Positions 33,979 to 42,762 of a stretch of 64,000 bases of DNA are shown piece after piece. The stretch's first letter is position 1, and every line of letters begins with the position of its first letter. The stretch is taken from positions 62,001 to 126,000 of the forward strand of contig NZ_MPIN01000006.1 in assembly GCF_001887355.1 (NCBI RefSeq), written 5' to 3'. The stretch comes from Cystobacter ferrugineus. Its GTDB lineage: Bacteria; Myxococcota; Myxococcia; Myxococcales; Myxococcaceae. The notes under the pieces are model-generated. The model saw only the letters and a program-made list of their open reading frames with translations, had not been told where the DNA came from and searched no databases. Both the position numbers and the translations under genes were made by a program.

Positions 33979-35424
33979 CTATCCCGTCCGCTTCTTCGGG
34001 CTCGCGTAGGGTGCCAGGAGCTCGGGTTGGTCCACCAGGCAGCGCAGCGCCCTGCCCGCGAAGCCCTCCAGCCGCTCGATGAAGGCGAAGTCGTGCTCGT
34101 CGCCCTGATCGTGCGCCAGCTCATGCAGGATGATGCCGAGCGTGCGGGGCTCCAGCGGATCGTCCAATCGCACCTGCCCCCGCATGTTCACGCGCAGCAG
34201 GTGGCGCTCGCGATCGTACTCCGCATCCACCTGGGCGCTCGGGTCGCGCACCTTGCGCTCGAAGAACTCCACGCCCGCCTCGCGCCCGGTGAGTTCGCGC
34301 GACAGACAGCGCACCAGCCCCACGAAACGCTCGGCACGCGCCCCGGGGTTCACCCGCACGTCGCGCGGTGGGCCCTCCATCCGCTCCACATACGCTTCCG
34401 CGGACTCCACCAGCGTCTCGAGCTGCTCCACCGCCGGCAGCGGCATTCCCCGCAGATCCACCACCTTCGCACCGAGCTGGCGCGCCCGATCATCCATCCG
34501 AGGCCCCACCGACAACACCGCCCGAGCGGGCAACACCTTCGCCACGTAGGCCTCGAGCGCCTCCTGGCCCAGTGTGAAGTGCGCGAGCACCTCCGTCACC
34601 CACGCTCCCGACAGCTCCTGGCGGCTCAGCTCCGGTGCCAGCGATTCGAGGAGGATGGCCGCCAGCGTGCGCTTGTAGGCATCCCTCGCCGCGTCGCGCT
34701 CGGCCGCCAGCGGAATGCGCTGCTGCACGTCCACATGCCACGGCAGGTGGTGCGGCTCCACCGGCAGCCCCAGCTCGAAGAGGTGCGGCGTCTCCCCTGG
34801 GCGCGGGTGGTAGAGGTCCACCTGGGTGGGCCGCTCGACGTACCGCTCCACGCCCCGGTGCAGCTCCACCGTCTCCAGCGGGCAGTCCTCCAGTGAGTCC
34901 TTCACGCGTGGAGGCCGGACCGTGCGGCCGTTGATGACCAGCTCCACCTCGGGAGGGGGGATGGTGAGGCGCAGCAGTTGGACGGCGGCCTCGCGCTCGC
35001 TGGCGCTCGTGCGGCGGAAGAGCCGCAGGCACGTGCCCACCTCGCGCGTGTTGGGCTTCACGTGGCGCCCGGTGTTGTCGAAGACGAGCGTGCGCCCCAC
35101 CGTCTCCACCTCGGCGCGGTCGCTCGCGGCGATCATCTCCTTCAGGCCCCGGCCCTTGCGGCCCCGCCACGTGGGAGGAGTGTCCTTCTCCCCGAGGAAG
35201 ACGGTGAAGGCGAACTCGTCGCGCGCCAGCCCCGTGGGGGCGTCGTCCTCGATGCGGACCTCGTCCTCCTCCAGGCGCACCTTCACCCGGCGCGCGCGCT
35301 GGTCGAACGCGTTCTGCAGGGCCTCGCGCACGAGCTGACCGAGCGGCCGGGCGCGGTTGGAGCGCCGCCAGCCTTCCTCCGACAACTCGAACCACTCCGA
35401 ACGGCCATTCCGGGCCTGACTCAT
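33979..35424 (-). CDS. GHKL ATPase domain fused to an HExxH metallopeptidase-like domain
   Basis: A 481-residue protein. The N-terminal part is a GHKL (Hsp90/MutL/histidine-kinase type) ATP-binding domain. Its N-box is LVREALQNAFDQRA, the G1-like box is IEDDAPTGL, and GRKGRGLKEMIAAS serves as the G2 loop. The C-terminal part has GIILHELAHDQGDEHDFAF, an HExxH zinc site followed by further acidic and His ligands. This pairing is uncommon. It suggests an ATP-switched protease or a degenerate stress protein, but no function is known. ATG 35424 has GGGAG about 8 bases upstream. The longer open frame to 35967 overlaps the porin and is not real. The gene lies downstream of the porin on the same strand, behind a terminator. 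Confidence 0.78.
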   Translation of the reverse strand: MSQARNGRSEWFELSEEGWRRSNRARPLGQLVREALQNAFDQRARRVKVRLEEDEVRIEDDAPTGLARDEFAFTVFLGEKDTPPTWRGRKGRGLKEMIAASDRAEVETVGRTLVFDNTGRHVKPNTREVGTCLRLFRRTSASEREAAVQLLRLTIPPPEVELVINGRTVRPPRVKDSLEDCPLETVELHRGVERYVERPTQVDLYHPRPGETPHLFELGLPVEPHHLPWHVDVQQRIPLAAERDAARDAYKRTLAAILLESLAPELSRQELSGAWVTEVLAHFTLGQEALEAYVAKVLPARAVLSVGPRMDDRARQLGAKVVDLRGMPLPAVEQLETLVESAEAYVERMEGPPRDVRVNPGARAERFVGLVRCLSRELTGREAGVEFFERKVRDPSAQVDAEYDRERHLLRVNMRGQVRLDDPLEPRTLGIILHELAHDQGDEHDFAFIERLEGFAGRALRCLVDQPELLAPYASPKKRTG

Positions 35425-35582
35425 CACCACGCTCCCAGTCCCGGGCTCCCGCGGGCGCATGAGCCGCCGCGAGGCAACCGGACCAGGAGGAACACCTCGG
35501 GCCGCGAGTCTCTTCCCGCTCCCCGGCCCGGGACAGGCGGCGCCCAAATCCCCTGCCGTGCCCCTGTGGGGAGGGCGGAGAA

Positions 35583-35614
35583 GGAGCCCCCGGCCGGACT
35601 CGCCGGGGTGCTCC
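35583..35614 (-). terminator. Terminator after the porin gene
   Basis: Stem of GGAGC plus CCCCGGC pairing with GCCGGGG plus GCTCC, followed on the minus strand by TTCTCC. It lies about 35 bases after the porin stop. A second small stem, CCTCC-GAAG-GGAGG, precedes it. Confidence 0.5.
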
Positions 35615-35648
35615 TCCAGCCTCCCTTCGGAGGGCTTACCGAGACCTC

Positions 35649-36878
35649 TTAGTAGAGGCCGAAGCGGACCAGGACGTTCGCGCGGTGCTGCGTGCCCCGC
35701 TCCAGTCCGAACGTCGCGCGCTTGCCGTAGGTGTACTCGAGACCCACTTCGGTGTTCTTCGTGATCTTCCAGAACGTATTCACGAACAGCTGGTCGATCC
35801 GCTTGTTCGGGATGAAGTCGGTGGTCCCGGCGCCCTCGGAGAACGCCCGCTGCGCGGCCTCGAGCCTGTCGTTCTGAGCGAAGAACGTCTGGGTCCAGAT
35901 GACGTTCGAGCGGACCGCGGGGCTCCAGGCGTGGGTGAGGCCGATGTGATACGCGTAGGCCCTCCACAGCTCGAGCTGGTCGCCCGTGTCGAACGCGCCC
36001 TGGAGGAGCGAGTTGAACATGTAGCGGCCAATGCCATCACCGCCCTGCACGGCGGCGACGAGCGTCTCATTGGCGAACTTGAAGCTGCCCGAGAGGCCCA
36101 CACCGTAGGCGCGCTTGCTGTGCTCGGTGGTGCGGAACTCATGCGTCACCGCACGGGCCGACACATGGCCCCTCGAGCCACCGTAGCGGAAGGCGGCGAT
36201 GAAGTCGGGCACCGCGTCATAGTCCGAGGAGAAGGTGAGGCTCTGCGGATTCTCGATCGCGAGGGCGAGAGAGGCCTCGGGGCTGAAGGTGAACGTGTAG
36301 CGGGCCACCGTCTGGCGCATGAGGGCGAGCGCGGCGGCGGGGTTGAAGTCGACCGTGTCGGGGGTCGACTCCCCGTCGAAGAAGGTGGACCAGGTCTGGC
36401 CGATGAGGAGCCCGCCGAGCTGTCCGTACGCGTGGCGCAGGCGGAACGCGGTGCTGTTCGTCGCCAGCTCGCCCTGGAACGTGTTCGGCGCGACGAAGTC
36501 AGCCTCCAGCCGCACGGAGAGGGGACCGAGCGGCGTGGGGGTGTTGCTCATGATACCGAGACGCGAGGCCCGTGCGGTGATGAACGCCTGCCGCTTCATC
36601 GGCTCCTCGACGCCGAGGTTGTCGAACGGCTGCACGGAGACGAAGCTCGCCCAGTCGAAGTTGTTGATGTCGGAGGTGCGACCGTCGAAGTCGTAGGTCG
36701 CATCCACCTCCGCGAACCCGTACACACTCACGGTCGTGTCGGTGCCGGGAATCCGGAACGTTCCGGGGGGCAGGGCCGCGGAAGCGGTGTCTTCCGCGGC
36801 GTCTTCCGCGGCGGCGGCGAGCGGGAGGGTCGAGGTCAGTACGGCGAGCATCGTTGCGAAGCGCTTCGAACCGATCAT
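35649..36878 (-). CDS. Outer-membrane porin, DcaP-like
   Basis: A 409-residue outer-membrane beta-barrel with a cleavable signal (MLAVLTSTLPLAAAA). Conserved opening strands are VSVYGFAEVDATYDFDGRTS and ARASRLGIMSNTPTPLGPLS. Next come LEADFVAPNTFQGELATNST and RLRHAYGQLGGLLIGQTWST, the hallmark of DcaP-type porins. Alternating strands continue to a C-terminal aromatic end (HRANVLVRFGLY), as expected for Bam-dependent insertion. Relatives import dicarboxylates and other small acids through trimeric channels; the substrate here is unknown. ATG 36878 places the signal correctly. It is followed by a terminator and is divergent from the methionine importer operon. Confidence 0.85.
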   Translation of the reverse strand: MIGSKRFATMLAVLTSTLPLAAAAEDAAEDTASAALPPGTFRIPGTDTTVSVYGFAEVDATYDFDGRTSDINNFDWASFVSVQPFDNLGVEEPMKRQAFITARASRLGIMSNTPTPLGPLSVRLEADFVAPNTFQGELATNSTAFRLRHAYGQLGGLLIGQTWSTFFDGESTPDTVDFNPAAALALMRQTVARYTFTFSPEASLALAIENPQSLTFSSDYDAVPDFIAAFRYGGSRGHVSARAVTHEFRTTEHSKRAYGVGLSGSFKFANETLVAAVQGGDGIGRYMFNSLLQGAFDTGDQLELWRAYAYHIGLTHAWSPAVRSNVIWTQTFFAQNDRLEAAQRAFSEGAGTTDFIPNKRIDQLFVNTFWKITKNTEVGLEYTYGKRATFGLERGTQHRANVLVRFGLY

Positions 36879-37349
36879 TGCTTTGAGTTCCCAGTATGTG
36901 GTTGCGATGAGAGGACCCCATCCGAACCAGCCGGCGGGAGGGAATAGCACGGCTTCTGCCTCACCTCACCTGAGATCATGTCACCTCGCGCGTAATGAGG
37001 CGCCGCGGGCGCGGGGAGAGCACGGGTTGACCGTGGTGACGGGCAGGGCGGCCATGGCCGACTCAAGCGGACGCGCTCAGAAGGCCACCCAGCACAACGT
37101 TGCATGCTTGGACATGAGACTGTTTCTCGAGAATCGTCGACATGCGTTCACCCAGCATTGGGACATTCTCGAATGCAGCCAAGGCGCTGCGTCCGCACAC
37201 CGGCTTCACGCGGGACACGAAGAAGGGCGAGGAGCTCACCGCCAAGGAAGTACGTCGAATCGGCGCTGGCCCAGCTTGACACCGCGCGTCGCACGTCGTA
37301 GCAATCCACGCGTGCACGCCTCCCTCCTGCGATGTTGTCGCTGTCCCAT
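36879..37349. other. Long intergenic region between porin and met operon
   Basis: No convincing large gene lies between the divergent porin and metN. The porin promoter should lie in 36880-36960. A 45-codon plus-strand ATG frame at 37142-37279 (listed separately) is the only coding-like stretch. The remaining part up to 37644 holds a structured leader. Confidence 0.4.
37142..37279 (+). CDS. Possible small protein, 45 residues
   Basis: Reads MRSPSIGTFSNAAKALRPHT, then a charged, soluble-looking tail GFTRDTKKGEELTAKEVRRI. The composition is protein-like, but there is no clear ribosome site. It may be a fragment of a lost gene. No family recognised. Confidence 0.25.
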   Translation: MRSPSIGTFSNAAKALRPHTGFTRDTKKGEELTAKEVRRIGAGPA

Positions 37350-37478
37350 CACCCGCCGCCCGGGTGAAGAGGGAGCTTGTGAGCGCGCGTTCCTCGTCTA
37401 GAAGCAACGTCAGCCCCAGTGGCCTGACGTCTTCTGCGCCGCCCCGGTTCCCGACAACGGACCGGGGCGTTTTCGTTT
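37350..37478 (+). promoter_or_regulatory. Structured 5' leader with intrinsic terminator upstream of metNIQ
   Basis: Three hairpins in series. First, CACCCG/CGGGTG (37350-37366). Second, a long stem of AGAAG-CA-ACGTCAG with CTGACGT-CTTCT around a 10-nt loop (37400-37435). Third, a 9-bp GC-rich stem CGCCCCGGT/ACCGGGGCG followed by TTTTCGTTT (37440-37478), a good intrinsic terminator. It lies about 165 bases upstream of metN on the same strand. It could be a methionine- or SAM-responsive attenuator, or simply the terminator of an unrecognised small RNA. I do not see the consensus of a SAM-I (S-box) riboswitch. Confidence 0.5.
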
Positions 37479-37644
37479 CCATCGAGGTTCTCTTCCCGCT
37501 CCACGTTGCAATCCCCTCCCCGTCCCTCTATTTCCGCCATGCCCAACGCGCAGCGCTTTCCCCGGCCCCCCCCTGCGCCCAGACCTCCGAGGCCTCGCGT
37601 GGTGCGGGCCTCCTTCCTGGAGGGAGCCGGAGTGGCAGTGATGC

Positions 37645-38643
37645 GTGATTGAGCTGCGAGAGGTGAGCAAGGTGTACAGGCAGGAGGGCCGCGAGGTGGC
37701 CGCCCTGCAAGGCGTCTCCCTGCGGGTCGCTCCTGGCGAGGTGTTCGGAGTGCTGGGACAGAGCGGCGCTGGCAAGAGCACCCTCATCCGCTGCGTCAAC
37801 CTCCTGGAGCGTCCCACGTCGGGCGAGGTGCGGGTGGAGGGCCGGGACATGCTGGCCCTCGAGCCACATGAGCTCCGCCAGGCCCGGCAGGGCATTGGGA
37901 TGATCTTCCAGCACTTCAACCTCTTCTCCTCACAGACGGTGGCGGGCAACGTCGCCTATCCGCTGGAGGTGGCCGGCTGGCCGCGCCCACGCATCCAGGA
38001 GCGGGTGGCGGAGTTGCTGCAACTGGTGGGGCTGTCGGACCGGGCCCACGCCTACCCTGCCCAGCTTTCCGGTGGCCAGAAGCAACGGGTGGGGATTGCC
38101 CGGGCACTCGCTCCACGGCCGAAGCTGCTGCTCTCCGACGAGGCCACCTCCGCCCTGGACCCGGAGACGACACGCTCGGTGCTCGGGCTGCTGCGCGACA
38201 TCAACCGCCAGCTCGGACTGACCATCCTGCTCATCACCCACCAGATGGACGTGGTGAAGGACATCTGCGACTCGGTGGCGGTGCTGGAGCGGGGGCGGCT
38301 GGTGGAGCAGGGAAAGGTCATCGACCTGGTGACGCGTCCGGGCTCGCGGTTGCATGAGCTGTTCTATGCGCCGTTCGCGGCGCGTGACTGGCCGGTCCAT
38401 CCCGGACGGCGGTTGGTGGAGCTGACCTTCGTGGGCGAGAAGGCCAGCCAGCCCGTCCTCACCACAATGGCGCGCCGCTTCGAAGTGGACGCCAATCTGA
38501 TGGAAGGCTCGCTGGATCGCGTGGCCGGGGCTCCGGTGGGGCGTTTGCTCTTCGAGCTCACGGGCGAGCCGGAGGCCGTCAAGCAGGCGCTGGCATTCCT
38601 GCGCGAGCAGGGCCTGACGCTGGAGGAACGGGCCCATGTCTAG
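37645..38643 (+). CDS. metN: Methionine ABC importer, ATP-binding subunit
   Basis: A 332-residue ATPase that powers uptake of methionine. Walker A is GQSGAGKSTL, the Q-loop region is GMIFQHFNLFSSQTV, the signature is LSGGQKQRVGIARAL, and Walker B LLLSDEATSALD ends with the D-loop. The C-terminal about 80 residues (from LVELTFVGEKASQPVL) are the NIL regulatory domain that binds methionine and shuts transport down in MetN proteins. The start is GTG 37645; GGAG upstream is rather far. It overlaps metI by 8 bases. A structured leader upstream suggests attenuation. Confidence 0.93.
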   Translation: MIELREVSKVYRQEGREVAALQGVSLRVAPGEVFGVLGQSGAGKSTLIRCVNLLERPTSGEVRVEGRDMLALEPHELRQARQGIGMIFQHFNLFSSQTVAGNVAYPLEVAGWPRPRIQERVAELLQLVGLSDRAHAYPAQLSGGQKQRVGIARALAPRPKLLLSDEATSALDPETTRSVLGLLRDINRQLGLTILLITHQMDVVKDICDSVAVLERGRLVEQGKVIDLVTRPGSRLHELFYAPFAARDWPVHPGRRLVELTFVGEKASQPVLTTMARRFEVDANLMEGSLDRVAGAPVGRLLFELTGEPEAVKQALAFLREQGLTLEERAHV

Positions 38644-39316
38644 CGAGCTGTTGGCTTCGCTGTGGAAGGCCACCCTCGAGACGCTCTACATGACGTCGGT
38701 GGCCGCGGTGCTGGTGTTCCTGATGGGGCTGCCGCTGGGCGTGCTGCTGGCGATCGCCGACCGGGGAGGACTGTGGGAACGGCCCCTGCTCCACCGGGTG
38801 CTGGGGACGCTCGTCAACGTGGGGCGCTCCGTGCCCTTCATCATCCTCATGGTGGCCATCGTCCCGCTGACCCGCCTGCTGGTGGGCACCACGATTGGAA
38901 CCACCGCCGCCATCGTGCCCCTGGTGGTGGCGGCCATCCCCTTCATGGGACGCGTGGTGGAGCAGAGCCTGCGGGAGGTGGATCCCGGACTGGTGGAGGC
39001 CGCCGTCGCCATGGGCTCCACCCACCGGCAGGTCATCCTCCGGGTGCTCATCCCCGAGGCGCTGCCCTCGCTCATCCGAGGTACCGCGCTGATGATCATC
39101 AGCCTGCTGGGCTACAGCGCCATGGCGGGGGCCGTGGGTGGGGGAGGCCTGGGCGACCTCGCCGTGAAGTATGGCTACATGCGATTCCGCACCGACGTCA
39201 TGTTGGGATGTCTCGTGGTGCTGCTGGTGTTGGTGCAGTTCGTCCAGTGGCTCGGGGACGGACTGGCGGCCCGGTTCGATCGCACCACTTCCCGTCCCAC
39301 GCGTTCCCTCGATTGA
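38636..39316 (+). CDS. metI: Methionine ABC importer, permease subunit
   Basis: A 226-residue inner-membrane permease with the usual five helices (for example TSVAAVLVFLMGLPLGVLLA and MLGCLVVLLVLVQFVQWL). The permease/ATPase coupling motif EAAVAMGSTHRQVILRVLIP matches the EAA loop of MetI. Start ATG 38636 lies inside the last codons of metN, so translation is coupled. It is followed 20 bases later by metQ. Confidence 0.93.
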   Translation: MSSELLASLWKATLETLYMTSVAAVLVFLMGLPLGVLLAIADRGGLWERPLLHRVLGTLVNVGRSVPFIILMVAIVPLTRLLVGTTIGTTAAIVPLVVAAIPFMGRVVEQSLREVDPGLVEAAVAMGSTHRQVILRVLIPEALPSLIRGTALMIISLLGYSAMAGAVGGGGLGDLAVKYGYMRFRTDVMLGCLVVLLVLVQFVQWLGDGLAARFDRTTSRPTRSLD

Positions 39317-39336
39317 TTCCCCTGGAGGACCCAACC

Positions 39337-40182
39337 ATGAAGCGATTGTCCAAGGTAGTGCTCGCCCCCTTGCTGGTCTCCGTGATGACGATGGCGGGCT
39401 GCAAGAAGTCCGAGGAGAAGTCCGACGCTCCCGCCGCGCAGCAGCCCGGTGCCGTCCGCACGTTGAAGGTCGGCGTCAACCCCGTGCCCCATGGTGAAAT
39501 CCTGCGCGTGGCCGCCCCGCTGGCCGAACGTGACGGCGTTCGCATCGAGGTGATCGAATTCACCGACTACGTCCAGCCGAACATCGCCCTGGCGGACAAA
39601 CAACTGGACGCGAACTACTTCCAGCACGTGCCGTATCTCGAGCGGTTCAGCGCCGACCGTCAGCTCTCGCTGGCCAGCGTGGGCGCGGTGCACCTGGAGC
39701 CCCTGGGAGTCTATTCGACGAAGCACGCGACCATCGCCGCCCTGCCCGAGCGGGCGAAGGTGACCATCCCGGCCGATCCCACCAACGGGGGCCGGGCCCT
39801 CCGCCTGCTGGAGCAGCAGGGTTTGCTCCAGCTCCGGGAAGGCGTGGGTGCCAGCGGGACCCTGAAGGACGTGGTGGGCAACCCGAAGAAGCTGGAGCTG
39901 AGTGAGATTGATGCCGAGCAGCAGCCGCGCACCCTCCAGGACGTGGATGCCGCCATCATCAACGGCAACTACTTCCTCGAGGCCAAGAAGAACCTCCAGC
40001 TCGACGCGAAGACGCTGGCCCAGGAGTCCGCGCAGGGCAACCCCTACGCGAACGTCGTGGTCGTGCGCAAGGGCGACGAAGGACGGCCCGAGATCAAGAC
40101 ACTGGTGAAGGCGCTCCAGTCCCCCGAGGTGCGCCGCTACATCGAGTCCACCTACGGCGGCGCGGTGATTCCGGCCTTCTGA
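39337..40182 (+). CDS. metQ: Methionine-binding lipoprotein
   Basis: A 281-residue substrate-binding lipoprotein of the NlpA/MetQ family. The signal ends with lipobox VMTMAGC. Family landmarks are LKVGVNPVPHGEIL, FTDYVQPNIALADKQLDANYF (the QPN-AL---ELDAN-FQH box), VTIPADPTNGGRALRLLEQQ and VDAAIINGNYFLEA. Start ATG 39337 has GGAGG 8 bases upstream. It delivers methionine to MetN-MetI. A GC-rich inverted repeat just after the stop (about 40196-40227) may end the operon. Confidence 0.93.
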   Translation: MKRLSKVVLAPLLVSVMTMAGCKKSEEKSDAPAAQQPGAVRTLKVGVNPVPHGEILRVAAPLAERDGVRIEVIEFTDYVQPNIALADKQLDANYFQHVPYLERFSADRQLSLASVGAVHLEPLGVYSTKHATIAALPERAKVTIPADPTNGGRALRLLEQQGLLQLREGVGASGTLKDVVGNPKKLELSEIDAEQQPRTLQDVDAAIINGNYFLEAKKNLQLDAKTLAQESAQGNPYANVVVVRKGDEGRPEIKTLVKALQSPEVRRYIESTYGGAVIPAF

Positions 40183-40206
40183 CAGCTTTCCCCAGCCCGC
40201 CCGGAG

Positions 40207-40314
40207 TCAGACGTCGGCGGGCGGGTCACGCCGTTCCTCCGAGCGGGCCGCGGCGCCGAGCGCCTGGACCCGCTCGTCCTGGATGATCGCCAGCACTTCA
40301 AAACCGAGGCGCAT
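40207..40314 (-). CDS. Possible small protein, 35 residues
   Basis: Reads MRLGFEVLAIIQDERVQALG and ends in EERRDPPADV. It has a strong ribosome site (GGAGG, 6 bases before ATG 40314), and the start resembles an amphipathic helix. The gene has no recognised family and lies between metQ and the siderophore-interacting protein gene. It may equally be a fragment. Confidence 0.35.
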   Translation of the reverse strand: MRLGFEVLAIIQDERVQALGAAARSEERRDPPADV

Positions 40315-40425
40315 CTTCGACCTCCGACCGGGTTGTCCCGGAGGCGGTAGTCGGGGGTTGCCCGAGCGCTGAAAAATGTGTCTGGGATTGCCCGGTACAC
40401 TGAGCCGGCCCATGGGGTGGATGCT

Positions 40426-41145
40426 TCAGTCGAGCCCGCTCTTCCCCGCCGACCAGTACGCCTTCACCTTCTGTGTCGCACCCACCCTGTCCACCCGGAG
40501 CCGCGAGCGCAGCGCCTGGATGGCCTGCGCCCGCCCGGTCATGACGAGGGCCGCGCCCGGCCGCTGCTCCAGCGCCACGCGCAGCCGTTCAGCCACCGTG
40601 GGCAGGTGCGCCTCGTCCGGCGTCCGCTCGATGACGGCGCTCCCCGACAGGTGGAGTTCCCTCAGCACCGGCTCGGCGTCCGCGCGGGAGGAGACCTCGA
40701 ACACCTGCTCGACGCCGCCCACGCCGGCCCGCAGGTTGCGCAGCGTGTGGGCCACGGCGAAGGACGTCTCGTCGCCGAACAGCACCACGGGCCCCTTGAG
40801 CGCCCCCAGCGCCAGCGAGCCGCGCGGCCCCATGAACTGGCACCGGTCCCCCACCCGGACGTTGCGGCCCCACTCCGCGCCGGGGCTGTTGCCGTGGAGA
40901 TACACCAGCAACTGCGTCGCACCGCGCACCGTGTCCCAAGCCAGGGGCGTGTACGTCCGCATCCCCACGCCTGGGAAGAACACCTGCACCTTGTCCCCCG
41001 CGCTCCAGGAACTATCGCGCAGCCCCGCGCCCACCAACTCCATCCAGCGGAAGCGCGGGGACAGCTCCCTCACCTGCTCCACCTGTGCCTCACGGAACAA
41101 GAACCGCCCCAGCATGCTCCCGAGAATCGCCTTCCCTGACGCCAT
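40426..41145 (-). CDS. Siderophore-interacting protein (FAD-dependent ferric reductase type)
   Basis: A 239-residue flavoprotein of the siderophore-interacting family, predicted to reduce Fe(III)-siderophore with NAD(P)H and release iron in the cytoplasm. The FAD-binding beta-barrel has MRTYTPLAWD (the R-Y-T FAD motif), VYLHGNSPGAEWGRNVRVGD and FMGPRGSL. The NAD(P)H domain follows with VVLFGDETSFAVAHTLRNL and a C-terminal KVKAYWSAGKSG. The family's usual end is YW--G. It is shorter than many members, with a compact N-terminus. GGGAG lies about 10 bases before ATG 41145. No siderophore receptor is adjacent. Confidence 0.85.
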   Translation of the reverse strand: MASGKAILGSMLGRFLFREAQVEQVRELSPRFRWMELVGAGLRDSSWSAGDKVQVFFPGVGMRTYTPLAWDTVRGATQLLVYLHGNSPGAEWGRNVRVGDRCQFMGPRGSLALGALKGPVVLFGDETSFAVAHTLRNLRAGVGGVEQVFEVSSRADAEPVLRELHLSGSAVIERTPDEAHLPTVAERLRVALEQRPGAALVMTGRAQAIQALRSRLRVDRVGATQKVKAYWSAGKSGLD

Positions 41146-41320
41146 TCCATGTCACTCCCGGGAGGCGCCACGCCTCCCTTCACACGGACCATCCTCTCAC
41201 CTGCCCCCCGGCGCAGGAATGAACCAGTGTGAGGGGAGTATGAAGAAGAGTGAAGCCAGAGGCTCAGGCCGCGGCCAGGAATCCGACGGACGGAGCCACT
41301 CCGTGGGAATGGGCCGCGGG

Positions 41321-41380
41321 AAGGTGTCAAAAGACTTGTTCCGTCCCCTCGTCTCCTACGAATCGTCTGACACCTTTCCG
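41321..41380. repeat. Inverted pair of the GACACCTT dispersed element
   Basis: The left arm starts AAGGTGTCAAAAGACTTG (41321-41343). The right arm is CGAATCGTCTGACACCTTTC (41359-41380). The reverse complement of the left arm matches 59363-59385 at 21 of 23 positions. It lies between the siderophore-interacting protein gene and a decayed gene. Confidence 0.65.
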
Positions 41381-41400
41381 GCTCCCCGGGTGAGTCGGCC

Positions 41401-41654
41401 GGCGCGCTACCGGCTGGACCCCCTGGGGAGGTGGAGCTCACGGGGGCGATGGTCGCCCCCTCCTCGGGGCCGTTCTCGGACTCGACGGTCTTCATCCAGG
41501 GCCACCGACCTGACAGGGTGCTGTTCCACAACACCCACGACGGGAACCGCCTACTCACCGTCAACGTCTACCCCACCAGCGAGGGGCGGTGGTGAATGTC
41601 GCGGCCAACTCGGAGATCTCCCTGGACGGCTTCTGTTTCCAGACCGTCAATTGA
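41401..41654 (+). pseudogene. Remnant of an unknown gene with frameshift
   Basis: One frame reads GEVELTGAMVAPSSGPFSDS, TVFIQGHRPDRVLFHNTHDG and NRLLTVNVYPTSEG to a stop at 41595. Shifting frame in the G-run at 41583-41586 continues AVVNVAANSEISLDGFCFQT to a stop at 41654. The two parts look like one protein end broken by a single base. No start was found and no family recognised. Confidence 0.4.
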
Positions 41655-41719
41655 CCAGTGTGACCAGCGCAATCTGCTCCAGTTCCCCAAGGGACATATC
41701 AAGGCCCTTTGAAATTGGC

Positions 41720-42762
41720 TTAGTCATCACCCTCGCTCAGCCATCTACAGTGAGCACAACCATGAAAAGCCGAATCCTCCGTGTCATAACCCATCCAAAG
41801 CTCATAGCATCGCCCACACTGTCCACTGTTGCCCCCCTCAAATTGGGCGCCACAGTCGACACAAGCAAATATCTCTGACCCGTCCAAGTCGCCCACGGGG
41901 ACAATGGTCTGTTGGGCGAGGCAAAATCCACAGTTGTAACGCGTCTGGCCAGCGCTGGATTTCTCCTTGGGACTCATGTGGCTCGCGGGATCCAACTCAT
42001 CCAGGAGTTGATCCCGGCTATGCACCTCGCCGCACGAACAATCCTTTGGTAGGCTGTCTAGCGCATGCCACTGTGAGCACCCGAACTGCCCTGCAGACCC
42101 CTCTGCCTGGCACACCAAGCACACAAACTCGGAAATCCGCAGTCCTGGACAGGCGAGCACGCCCGACTCGAAATCACACGCTGGACATGCGAACAGAGCC
42201 CCTTTTGCCTTCGGCCCCTTGAGCCTATCCTCCAACTGCTTGTATCTCACATCAAGATATGTCTTGTATGCAAACAGTCCCCTATCAACAGCACCAATCC
42301 GATCCTTGAATCGGGCGAAGTATCCCGACCACACCGTAGTGAGCAACTGATGGAGGAAATACCATGCGCTACACTGCTCGGCCGCTGCCTTTTCGATATC
42401 ATTCGACGGAATCCAATGGAGCACTCTATTTCTGTGCGCAAACACTTCCACAAATGCTTTCTTTGAGTGCTGAAACGACGTGCCCGTTTTAATCGTGATG
42501 ACGGAGCACAACTCAGATGCCTGAACCGTATGCGCGCGGCCGGCTTCAAGTCCGACCAACTACACGCATGAGGATCGCTCGCAGTGAGACTCCAGTGTTC
42601 AGCGAAGAGCCTAGCCTTGAGTAGCAGTTCGAGACCCGTCGCGAAATGCACAATGGAGAATTTCGGCTCCTTTTCAAGCTCTCCCGTTGAGCGCTCAATA
42701 AACTCAAGCCCATTGGCAACTAGCGCCTCGAACACCTTTTCGATCTCTTCTTTACTTGGCAT
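41720..42762 (-). pseudogene. Frameshifted zinc-ribbon protein gene in a low-GC patch
   Basis: The first frame starts at ATG 42762 and encodes a helical region (IEKVFEALVANGLEFIERST and ATGLELLLKARLFAEHWSLT). Near 42548 one base appears to be lost: SWSDL in the first frame is followed in the second frame by EAGRAHTVQASELCSVITI. The second frame runs to 41720 with five Cys-rich zinc-ribbon-like knuckles (CPACDF, CLVCQAE, CGFC, CVDCG--CGRC, CAHC). GC content is clearly lower than in neighbours (near 50%), which suggests recent transfer. No function is known. If the frameshift is a sequencing error, the gene is an intact protein of about 346 residues. Confidence 0.7.

Noticed and set aside
33840-34124. 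ORF with a Lys/Arg-rich end (RGWKSLAIKYQTDVLNKAKG) suggesting a transposase tail
   Set aside because: Most of the frame is antisense or shadow to the GHKL gene. No catalytic triad, terminal repeats or target duplication were found, so I cannot support an insertion sequence.
35425-35967. N-terminal extension of the GHKL gene into the porin
   Set aside because: The extension overlaps the porin 3' end and terminator and has low-complexity Arg/Gly sequence. ATG 35424 has a good ribosome site.
37350-37478. SAM-I or cobalamin riboswitch
   Set aside because: Neither the S-box conserved core nor the B12 box could be read in the leader, so only a structured leader with a terminator is claimed.
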